In this document: piece after piece, positions 58,068-64,000 of the stretch | Numbering within the stretch: the stretch's first letter is position 1 | Layout of the letters: every line of letters starts with the position of its first letter | Assembly (NCBI RefSeq): GCF_036946125.1 | Contig: NZ_JAQIJT010000002.1 | Location: 1,052,001-1,116,000, forward strand | Length of the DNA: 64,000 nt | Direction: 5' to 3' | From: Sphingomonas adhaesiva | GTDB lineage: Bacteria; Pseudomonadota; Alphaproteobacteria; Sphingomonadales; Sphingomonadaceae | Notes under the pieces: model-generated | What the model was told of the DNA's origin: nothing | The model's input: the letters and a program-made list of their open reading frames with translations, nothing else | The model's database searches: none | Program-made: the position numbers and the translations under genes

Positions 58068-58628
58068 ATGCGTATCATCATGGGCATGGCACTGGCGGCG
58101 ACTACGCTGGCGGCAGTCCCGGCATCGGCGCAGACCCCGCGGCAGGCGAACCGCGAATATCGCGAGGACGTGCGCGATGCCCGCCGCGAGTATCGCGAGA
58201 ATATCCGTGACGCGGATTCGCGCCGCGACGTCCGCGACGCGCGTCGCGAATATCGTGACGACGTCCGCGAGGCGCGCCGCGACCGCAACGACGACATCCG
58301 CGACTGGCGCCGCTCCTCGCGCTACGACTGGAACCGGCTGGAGCCGGGGCAGCGCCGCTACGACCCCGCCCGCTACTATCGCGACGGCCGCTATTATCGC
58401 GAGCGCGCGCTGACGCGGAACGACCGCATCTATCGCGGATACGACGGGCGCTATTATTGCCGTCGCAACGACGGGACGACCGGCCTCATCGTCGGCGGCC
58501 TGGCCGGCGGTGCGCTGGGCAGCATCATCGCGGGCGGCGGCTCGCGGCTGCTCGGCACGGTGATCGGTGCCGGCGGCGGTGCGCTGCTGGGTCAGTCGAT
58601 CGACCGCGGTCAGGTGCGCTGCCGCTGA
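58068..58628 (+). CDS. Glycine-zipper 2TM protein with charged Arg/Glu/Asp repeats
   Basis: 186 residues with a signal peptide (MRIIMGMALAATTLAAVPAS). The mature N-terminus (about 28-85) is built from short charged repeats such as REYREDVRDARREYR and REYRDDVREARRDR, probably a long helix. A Tyr-rich part (RYYRDGRYYRERAL) leads to YYCRRNDGTTGLIVGG and a glycine-zipper hairpin (GGALGSIIAGGGSRL, then LGTVIGAGGGALLG). It shares the CRR(S/N)DGTTGL module with the protein at 57164. AGGAG lies nine bases before the ATG at 58068. Confidence 0.88.
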   Translation: MRIIMGMALAATTLAAVPASAQTPRQANREYREDVRDARREYRENIRDADSRRDVRDARREYRDDVREARRDRNDDIRDWRRSSRYDWNRLEPGQRRYDPARYYRDGRYYRERALTRNDRIYRGYDGRYYCRRNDGTTGLIVGGLAGGALGSIIAGGGSRLLGTVIGAGGGALLGQSIDRGQVRCR

Positions 58629-58652
58629 TCCCCCTCGGCGACGGGACGCAGG

Positions 58653-58685
58653 AAGGGGCTCCGGGCGACCGGGGCCCCTTTCTCT
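58653..58685. terminator. Terminator hairpin between convergent genes
   Basis: AAGGGGC, loop of 14 bases, GCCCCTT, then TCTCTT. It stands between the glycine-zipper gene (plus) and the small membrane protein gene (minus) and can serve both strands. Confidence 0.75.
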
Positions 58686-58690
58686 TCGGG

Positions 58691-58912
58691 TCAGATCAAT
58701 CCGCCGCCCAGCATCAGCCGCAGCCCGAAGATCAGGATGAGGATGAGGTTGAGGTTGCGCCCGCCGTTGCGCGACGACAGCGCGCCGATCGCCGCGCCCA
58801 CCACGGCGATGGGGATGACGAACCAATAGCCCCAGGCGAAGAACGGCAGGAACGGGACGATCCCGAGGACCAGAGCCACGAGCCCGATCAGGACGGAGAT
58901 GATGTTCAGCAT
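58691..58912 (-). CDS. Small membrane protein
   Basis: 73 residues starting MLNIISVLIGLVALVLG. Two hydrophobic helices (to FLPFFAWGYW and FVIPIAVVGAAIGAL), a basic turn (SSRNGGRN) and a third hydrophobic segment (LILILIFGLRLMLGGG). No recognised function; resembles generic small inner-membrane proteins. Start at 58910-58912 preferred over upstream in-frame ATGs, which would add a non-membrane tail. Confidence 0.7.
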   Translation of the reverse strand: MLNIISVLIGLVALVLGIVPFLPFFAWGYWFVIPIAVVGAAIGALSSRNGGRNLNLILILIFGLRLMLGGGLI

Positions 58913-59020
58913 GTCCCCAACATGCGGTCGCTCCCGGTGTCGTGCAAGACCATGACACGAAGGCTTCCTTAACCGGCCGTATCGCATAGGCACGCTGCCC
59001 ATCTCGTCTGGCGGAGCCTC

Positions 59021-59800
59021 ATGCGGCGATTGACCTTCCCGGCCCTTGCCTTACCGGCCCTGACCCTTTCGATCGCGCTGCTGCTCGCCGCGTGCGGCGC
59101 GTCGGACCCGCAGGCGACGAATGCGCAGGACAATGCCCTCGACGCGCTCGACGCGGCGTTGGTGGGCAATGCCGCCGCCAGCGAGGGCGACCCGGCGCTG
59201 ACCGCGGCGCTCCACGATCAGATCATGGTCGATCCGGCGCTGGTCCAGCAGGCCAACGACGATGTGGTGCGCCCGCCCTCCATGCCCGTGACGGGAGCGG
59301 TCCCGCCGGACGGTATCGCGATCGCCGCGATGAAGACGATCCCCCTGCCCACCGGCCTGCGCAGCGCCCCGCCGCCGTCCGCGGATTGCCCCGCCTGCGT
59401 CACCGCACGCCGCGCCCTGACGCTCGGCGCGCTGGCGCAGTCGCAGGGGGGCGGCACCGCCCGCTGTGCGCAGCGGCTGGCCTATTCCACCGTCTGGGCG
59501 AACCGTCTGCCCGACGCGCTGCCGCTCTATCCGGACGCGCGCGTGGCGGAGGCTGCCGGCGCCGATGGCGACGGTTGCGCCCTGCGCGTGGTCAGCTTCG
59601 TCAGCGCGCAGCCGATGCAGGCGCTGCTCGACTTCTATTACACCCGCGCCGCCGCCGCCGGCTTCCCCGCCGGTCATCAGGCCAACGGCGGCGAGCATGT
59701 CCTGGCCGGTGCGAAGCCGGGCGCGGGCGCCTATCTCGTCACCCTGCGCCCCCATCGCGGCGGGGGGACGGAAGTGGACCTGATGGTCGACGCCCACTGA
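59021..59800 (+). CDS. Putative lipoprotein of unknown function
   Basis: 259 residues. The N-terminus has a hydrophobic stretch to the lipobox LLLAAC (Cys about residue 25), so likely lipidated. The mature part has a Cys-pair CPAC near residue 124 and a folded C-terminal half with YSTVWANRLPDALPLYPDA and MQALLDFYYTRAAAAGF. No catalytic motif recognised. Read alone, with a short gap to the SMR gene. Confidence 0.82.
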   Translation: MRRLTFPALALPALTLSIALLLAACGASDPQATNAQDNALDALDAALVGNAAASEGDPALTAALHDQIMVDPALVQQANDDVVRPPSMPVTGAVPPDGIAIAAMKTIPLPTGLRSAPPPSADCPACVTARRALTLGALAQSQGGGTARCAQRLAYSTVWANRLPDALPLYPDARVAEAAGADGDGCALRVVSFVSAQPMQALLDFYYTRAAAAGFPAGHQANGGEHVLAGAKPGAGAYLVTLRPHRGGGTEVDLMVDAH

Positions 59801-59831
59801 CGCGGTCGCGGCCGACGGCTATGGTCGGACC

Positions 59832-60158
59832 ATGCCGTACCTGCTCCTGTCGATCGCCATCGTCGCGGAGGTGATCGCCACGTCCGCGCTCAAACGCTCC
59901 GATGGCTTCACCCGCCTCGTCCCCGTCATGCTGAGCGCGGTCGGCTATGCCACCGCCTTCTACTGCCTGTCGCTCGCGCTGCGCACGATCCCGACCGGCA
60001 TTGCCTATGCGATCTGGTCCGGGGTCGGGATCGTCCTCATCACGGCATGGGCATGGTGGGCCGACGATCAGCGGCTCGACGCACCGGCGCTTGCCGGCAT
60101 GGCGTTGATCGTCGCGGGCGTGGCGGTGATGAACCTGTTCTCGCGTGCGGCGGCATGA
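59832..60158 (+). CDS. Small multidrug resistance (SMR) transporter
   Basis: 108 residues with four membrane helices. The essential Glu is in IAIVAEVIATSALKRSDGFT (residue 14 region); FYCLSLALRTIPTGIAYAIW in helix 2-3 is a strong EmrE/QacE match. Probably exports cationic drugs as a proton antiporter; a guanidinium-export (Gdx) role is less likely from the helix 2 sequence. Confidence 0.93.
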   Translation: MPYLLLSIAIVAEVIATSALKRSDGFTRLVPVMLSAVGYATAFYCLSLALRTIPTGIAYAIWSGVGIVLITAWAWWADDQRLDAPALAGMALIVAGVAVMNLFSRAAA

Positions 60159-60201
60159 GGCGCGCGGCACGATCGGCGCCATGGCGACGACGTGAAACGG
60201 T

Positions 60202-60290
60202 GGGAGCCGGAACGACCCGCGGCGAAATCGTTGCGGCTGCTTCCTTCCGGACCTGACCGGGTTGGCGACGACCACGTCCGCCCGACTCCC
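60202..60290 (-). ncRNA. ffs: Signal recognition particle RNA (4.5S type)
   Basis: On the minus strand the sequence contains the conserved Ffh-binding loop GGTCAGGTCCGGAAGGAAGC followed by AGCC. The ends pair as GGGAGTCGG with CCGGCTCCC (one G-U pair), giving an RNA of about 89 bases with the usual hairpin. Exact ends are estimates. Lies in the gap between the SMR gene and the Trp-Asp-Arg-Gly repeat gene. It acts with Ffh and FtsY in co-translational targeting. Confidence 0.95.
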
Positions 60291-60335
60291 GCGCGCCCTA
60301 TGGCGGAGCCGGGCGATACGATCAAGTGTCCGTCG

Positions 60336-60668
60336 TCACCGCGTCTGGAAGCAGCGGCGGACCGGGCCGTAATAGCTGTCCTGCCAGCGGCAGACGGTCC
60401 GTACGCTGCCCCATTGGCGCCCGCGCGCCCAGCGCGGGCCGCGGTCCCAGCGCGCGCCGCGATTCCAGTGGCGGCCACGGTCCCATCCGCGCCCGCGGTC
60501 CCAATGCCGACCACGGTCCCAGTGCCGACCACGATCCCAGCCGGGGCCGCGGTCCCAGCCCGGGCCGCCACGATTCCAGCCGTGATCGCGCGGGTGCGCC
60601 TGTGCGGCGACGGGGGTCATTGCACTCGCCGCGACGACGCCGGCGATACTCAGGGCCATCAGTTTCAT
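60336..60668 (-). CDS. Secreted Trp-Asp-Arg-Gly repeat protein
   Basis: 110 residues with a signal peptide (MALSIAGVVAASAMTPVAAQ). The mature middle is a low-complexity run of W-(D/N/A)-R-G units, about ten, in forms such as GPGWDRGRHWDRG. The C-terminus is ordinary with two Cys (RTVCRWQDSYYGPVRRCFQ). AGGAG nine bases upstream supports the ATG at 60668. Resembles small periplasmic Arg/Trp/Gly-rich proteins of sphingomonads; function unknown. Confidence 0.8.
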   Translation of the reverse strand: MKLMALSIAGVVAASAMTPVAAQAHPRDHGWNRGGPGWDRGPGWDRGRHWDRGRHWDRGRGWDRGRHWNRGARWDRGPRWARGRQWGSVRTVCRWQDSYYGPVRRCFQTR

Positions 60669-60736
60669 GTGCATATACTCCTGCTCATGTGCTGTGTTCA
60701 CAGCCTACGCACAGGGCCCTGCATCGATCCTGAACC

Positions 60737-61036
60737 TCATGGTAAGCTGACGGTCAGCTTGTCCATCCGCTCGGTCAGGCGGATCTGGCACGACAGCCGG
60801 CTGGTCCGCCGCGCATCGGGGACGAGGTCGAGCATATCCTCCTCCTCCTCGCTCGCGGGCGGCAGCCGGGCGGCATCGTCCGCCGCGACGACCACGTGAC
60901 AGGTGGCGCACGCCAGCTCGCCCCCGCACGTCCCCTCCAGCGGCATGCCCGCACGCTGCGCCACGTCGAGCAGCCGCTCGCCCGGCACCGCCTCCGCGTC
61001 GCGCTCCTCCTCCGCGGTGACGAACCGGATCCTCAC
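60737..61036 (-). CDS. [2Fe-2S] ferredoxin
   Basis: 99-residue plant/adrenodoxin-type ferredoxin. Cluster ligands are the Cys in GTCGGELACATCH (C-x5-C-x2-C) and the fourth in RLSCQI. GTG start at 61034-61036 within a GTGA overlap with the desulfurase gene upstream. As the last gene of the desulfurase operon it may supply electrons to cluster assembly or accept a cluster there, inferred from context. Confidence 0.93.
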   Translation of the reverse strand: MRIRFVTAEEERDAEAVPGERLLDVAQRAGMPLEGTCGGELACATCHVVVAADDAARLPPASEEEEDMLDLVPDARRTSRLSCQIRLTERMDKLTVSLP

Positions 61037-62109
61037 GCCGCCACCCGCTGCGCATCCGCCGCCGCCACGATCCGGTCGAGCGCGGCGACGAGCTCCTCCT
61101 GCGCGGTGTAGCGCCCGAACCCCAGCCGGATCGACGATCGCGCCTGCGCCTCGCTCAGCCCGATCGCGCGCAGCACATGGCTCGCGCGCCCCGATCCGCT
61201 GGCGCAGGCCGACCCGGCGGAGAAGGCGACGTCGCGCAGGTCGCTCATCAGCCGGGCGACGTCCAGCCCGGCGCGCCGGACGTTGAGGTTGCCGAGATAG
61301 CGCCGCTCCCGCGCTCCGTTCACCGCCCATCCGCGCAACCGCTGCGTCGCCACCTCGTGCAGCCGGGCGACGTGCGCCGCATCCTCGTCCCCGCGCAGCC
61401 GCATCAGCCGCGCCGCCGCGCCGAACCCCGCGCACAGCGCCGGCGACAGCGTTCCCGAACGACCGCCTTCCTGGTCGCCGCCATGCATCAGCGGCGACGG
61501 CGCGACCCCGTCCCGGATCCACAATGCCCCCACGCCCTTCGGCCCATGCACCTTGTGCGCGGAAACGGCGATCATGTCGGCCTCCTGCGGCAACGGCACG
61601 CGACCGTACCCCTGCACCGCATCGCACAGGAACAGCGCGCCCGCCTCGTGCGCCATGCGCGCCAGCTCGGCGACGGGCTGGAGAACCCCGATCTCGTTGT
61701 TGACCAGCATCGCGCAGACCAGCGCCGTCCCCGGCACGATCGCGCGCGCCGCCGCCGCCGGATCGACGATGCCGTCGCCATCGACCGGCAGCACCACCGC
61801 TTGCCCACGCGCCGCGACCGTGTCGAGCACCGCGGCATGTTCGGTCGCGATCGTCACCACACGCCCGCCGGGAACGCCCTTGATCGCCCAGTTCAGCGCC
61901 TCGGTCGCGCCGCTGGTGAACGCCACCCGCCCGCCCGGCGGCAGCAATGCGGCCACCTCGTCGCGCGCGACCTCCACCGCGGCCCTGGCCATGCGCCCGG
62001 CGCGATGCGGCGAATGCGGATTGGCGAACTGATCGCGCAGCCACGGCACCATCGCCTCGAACGCCTCCGGCGCGAGCGGCGTCGTCGCCTGATAATCCAG
62101 ATAGGTCAT
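61033..62109 (-). CDS. Cysteine desulfurase family enzyme (second of tandem pair)
   Basis: 358-residue class V aminotransferase-fold PLP enzyme of the NifS/IscS group that takes sulfur from cysteine. YLDYQATTPLAPEA at the start, TEHAAVLD with the PLP-stacking His, the PLP Lys in VSAHKVHGPKG and the catalytic Cys in SAGSACASGSG. Starts in an ATGA overlap with the upstream paralogue. Which scaffold or acceptor it serves is not visible. Confidence 0.93.
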   Translation of the reverse strand: MTYLDYQATTPLAPEAFEAMVPWLRDQFANPHSPHRAGRMARAAVEVARDEVAALLPPGGRVAFTSGATEALNWAIKGVPGGRVVTIATEHAAVLDTVAARGQAVVLPVDGDGIVDPAAAARAIVPGTALVCAMLVNNEIGVLQPVAELARMAHEAGALFLCDAVQGYGRVPLPQEADMIAVSAHKVHGPKGVGALWIRDGVAPSPLMHGGDQEGGRSGTLSPALCAGFGAAARLMRLRGDEDAAHVARLHEVATQRLRGWAVNGARERRYLGNLNVRRAGLDVARLMSDLRDVAFSAGSACASGSGRASHVLRAIGLSEAQARSSIRLGFGRYTAQEELVAALDRIVAAADAQRVAA

Positions 62110-63158
62110 GCCGCGATGCGCCGCGCCGCCTTCGCCACCCCGCGCCACGCCGCGACGAACCGTTCCACCTCGGCCTGCGTCGTCGTCCGGCCGAAGCTGA
62201 CGCGCACCACCTCGCGTGTCCGCTCCTCGCTCCATCCCATCGCGCGCAGCACATGGCTGGGCTTCAGGCTGCCGCTGGCGCAGGCGCTGCCCGCCGACAC
62301 CGCGATCCGGTCCAGGTCGAAGCGGATCAGCTGCGCCGCCGCCGCCACGCCCGGCATCCGGTACGATCCGATCGCCGGATGCCGCTGCGCACCATCGGCC
62401 ACCACCTCGCCGCCCGAGCGCCGGATCGCGTCGTCGAGATAGGCGCGCAGGCCCGCGTGATCGGGTTCCGGTTCCGCTATCGCGGCGAGATAGCCGAGCA
62501 CGCCGGGCACGTTCTCCGTCCCCGCCCGGTATCCCCGCTCCTGTCCTCCGCTGGGCCGAAGCACCGCCAGGTCGCGCACCAGCAGCGCCCCCACCCCCGG
62601 CGGTCCGCCGCGCTTGTGCGCCGACAGCGCGACCAGATCGGCATGCTCCGCCAGCGCGGCGGAGGCCGGCATCTGCGCCGCATCGACCAGCAGCGTACCG
62701 CCGCCGGCGCGGACCGCCGTCGCGATCTCGGCGATCGGCTGGATCACCCCGGTCTCGCTATTGCACCATTGCACCGCCACCAGCGCGTCGCCCACGTCGC
62801 CGATCGCCGCCGGATCGACGCGGCCCAGCGTATCCACCGGCAGCGTTTCGGCCTTCCCCGCCGCGCGCAGCGCCGCATCATGCTCCACCGCAGAGACGAT
62901 CCGGCGCGCCCGCATCGTACGCGCAACGCCGATCGACAGCGACTCGCTCGCCCCGCTGGTGAACAGAACCTCGCCGCGCCATGCATGGACGTCCGCAAAC
63001 CGCCCCCGCGCCGCCTCCAATGCCGCCCGCGCGGCCCGTCCCGCGGCGTGGGGCGAGGAGGGATTGGCCCAATCCGCCATCGCATCGGCCACCGCGGCCC
63101 GCGCCGCGGCGGTCATCGGCGTCGTCGCGGCATGATCCAGGTAGGTCGTCTCGGCCAA
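62106..63158 (-). CDS. Cysteine desulfurase family enzyme (first of tandem pair), TTG start
   Basis: 350-residue paralogue of the next gene. TTYLDHAATTPMTAAARAA, VEHDAALRAAGK, PLP Lys in LSAHKRGGPPG and catalytic Cys in SAGSACASGSLKPSHVL are all present. The proposed start is TTG at 63156-63158, seven bases after AAGGGA; a GTG at 63185 has no ribosome site. First gene of the desulfurase-desulfurase-ferredoxin operon, divergent from an alpha/beta hydrolase gene. Confidence 0.9.
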   Translation of the reverse strand: MAETTYLDHAATTPMTAAARAAVADAMADWANPSSPHAAGRAARAALEAARGRFADVHAWRGEVLFTSGASESLSIGVARTMRARRIVSAVEHDAALRAAGKAETLPVDTLGRVDPAAIGDVGDALVAVQWCNSETGVIQPIAEIATAVRAGGGTLLVDAAQMPASAALAEHADLVALSAHKRGGPPGVGALLVRDLAVLRPSGGQERGYRAGTENVPGVLGYLAAIAEPEPDHAGLRAYLDDAIRRSGGEVVADGAQRHPAIGSYRMPGVAAAAQLIRFDLDRIAVSAGSACASGSLKPSHVLRAMGWSEERTREVVRVSFGRTTTQAEVERFVAAWRGVAKAARRIAA

Positions 63159-63240
63159 GAAAAGTTCCCTTATTGCGCCGGGCACCTATATAGCGCGCTT
63201 TCCGCGGGCCCCAACGCCCGCCCCAAAGATCAGAGTGACC

Positions 63241-63897
63241 ATGCCCGACGTCATCTTTCCCGGACCCGAAGGCCGTATCGAGGGCCGCTTCGCCCCCGCC
63301 CCCCGGCCCCGCGCACCCGTCGCGATGATCCTCCACCCGCACCCGACCGCGGGCGGCACGATGAACAACAAGATCGTGCAGGAACTCTACAAGACCTTCC
63401 AGCGCCGCGGCTTCGCCACGCTGCGCTTCAATTTCCGCGGTGTGGGCAAGAGCCAGGGCACGTTCGACAACGGCATCGGCGAACTGTCGGACGCGGCCGC
63501 CGCGCTCGACTGGGTACAGAGCTTCCATCCCGAGGCGCAGACGACCTGGATCGCCGGCTTCTCCTTCGGCGCGTGGATCGGCATGCAGTTGCTGATGCGG
63601 CGCCCCGAAATCCGCGGCTTCATCTCGATCGCGCCGCCCGCGAACCTCTACGATTTCAGCTTCCTGGCCCCCTGTCCGTCGTCGGGCATCATCATCCAGG
63701 GCGCGGAGGACGAGGTCGCGACCCCGCTCGCCACGCAGAAGCTGGTCGACAAGCTGCGCACGCAGAAGCACATCACGATCCACCACGACGTGATCCCGCG
63801 CGCCAACCACTTCTTCGAGCACGAGATGCCCGACCTGATGCGCTCGGTCGACAATTACCTCGACATGCGCCTCGATCCGAATTCGCCGATCCGCTGA
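63241..63897 (+). CDS. Alpha/beta hydrolase
   Basis: 218 residues. FNFRGVGKSQGTFDNGIGEL, elbow GFSFGAW, acid in IIIQGAEDEVATP and His in PRANHFFEHEM form a typical triad of the small YsgA/CocE-like hydrolase group. No signal peptide. Substrate unknown. ATG at 63241 chosen over GTG at 63235. Frequently located beside cysteine desulfurase genes in relatives, as far as I recall; not checked. Confidence 0.88.
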   Translation: MPDVIFPGPEGRIEGRFAPAPRPRAPVAMILHPHPTAGGTMNNKIVQELYKTFQRRGFATLRFNFRGVGKSQGTFDNGIGELSDAAAALDWVQSFHPEAQTTWIAGFSFGAWIGMQLLMRRPEIRGFISIAPPANLYDFSFLAPCPSSGIIIQGAEDEVATPLATQKLVDKLRTQKHITIHHDVIPRANHFFEHEMPDLMRSVDNYLDMRLDPNSPIR

Positions 63898-63904
63898 GCC
63901 CCCC

Positions 63905-63932
63905 CGTCATCCCCGCGCAGGCGGGGATCCAG
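63905..63932. repeat. GTCATCCCCGCG-type palindrome
   Basis: CGTCATCCCCGCGCAGGCGG with GGATCCAG, the same unit as at 24505 and 30122. Seven bases after the hydrolase stop. Confidence 0.85.
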
Positions 63933-63979
63933 ACACGCAGGGCGACGCATGCGCCGGAACTGCGCCGCGTACCGGCCGT

Positions 63980-63999
63980 GCTCCTGCAAAGGCAGGAGC
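63980..63999. repeat. GCTCCTGC-GCAGGAGC palindrome at the right edge
   Basis: GCTCCTGC-AAAG-GCAGGAGC, the same unit as at 25649 and inside the block 15518-16190. It may continue past the window. Confidence 0.75.
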
Positions 64000-64000
64000 C

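Noticed and set aside
60068..60571. 167-residue minus-strand open frame with Gly/Thr/Ala repeats
   Set aside because: It is the alternate frame of the W-D-R-G repeat and crosses the SRP RNA; no ribosome site or signal peptide.
60400..60580. Regular DNA repeats resembling a CRISPR array
   Set aside because: The units are contiguous, vary in sequence and encode W-D-R-G repeats; there are no spacers or cas genes.

Overview
The window looks like chromosomal DNA of a sphingomonad (Alphaproteobacteria, Sphingomonadales; Sphingomonas-like). The basis is very high GC content, an apparent fused ispD-ispF gene, the nifR3(dusB)-ntrB-ntrC order, a large TonB-dependent receptor, XrtA/PEP-CTERM-type regulators, and protein sequences that read as sphingomonad throughout. 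This is inference from gene content; no database was searched. Coding density is high. Many genes overlap by ATGA or GTGA, so operons are easy to see. I found no tRNA, rRNA, CRISPR array, prophage or intact insertion sequence.

Layout. 1-2925 (minus): nifR3/dusB-ntrB-ntrC, with ntrC cut by the left edge. 3009-5164 (plus): ispDF, apparently broken by three frameshifts, then a secreted protein and pncC/cinA. 5301-11190 (minus): a PLP sulfur-amino-acid enzyme, glyoxalase I and II genes, a TPR protein, a hydrolase and a Mur-type ligase, divergent from an LD-carboxypeptidase gene at 11249. 12102-15517: a membrane-anchored aspartic protease, thrS, and infC with an apparent AUA start. 15518-16307 is a non-coding block of nested palindromic repeats. 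16308-19142: TonB receptor. 19637-24485: threonine synthase, grpE, hrcA, rph and rdgB. 24683-33168: a zinc-type efflux protein, polyprenyl synthase, chorismate mutase, small metabolic enzymes and a two-component system with a PepSY-type protein.

33281-44647: an Uup-type ABC-F protein, map, an ATPase, then the regulatory and priming part of an XrtA/PEP-CTERM exopolysaccharide system (prsT, prsR, prsK and an EpsB-type sugar transferase) divergent from mannose-1-phosphate guanylyltransferase. 44663-53546: groES-groEL behind a CIRCE operator, MATE efflux, SppA, a TRIC-type membrane protein and two overlapping hotdog thioesterases.

53656-56233 is the most unusual part. A 48-residue peptide gene is translationally coupled to two genes of unrecognised function, followed by a winged-helix regulator. 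The second large protein has His-rich, jelly-roll-like motifs. It could be a small peptide-modification (RiPP-like) locus. 56266-64000: enoyl-CoA hydratase, two related glycine-zipper proteins, OsmC, an SMR transporter, the SRP RNA on the minus strand, a Trp-Asp-Arg-Gly repeat protein, and an operon of two cysteine desulfurases plus a [2Fe-2S] ferredoxin.

Several families of short palindromic repeats sit almost only between genes, mostly at convergent 3' ends.
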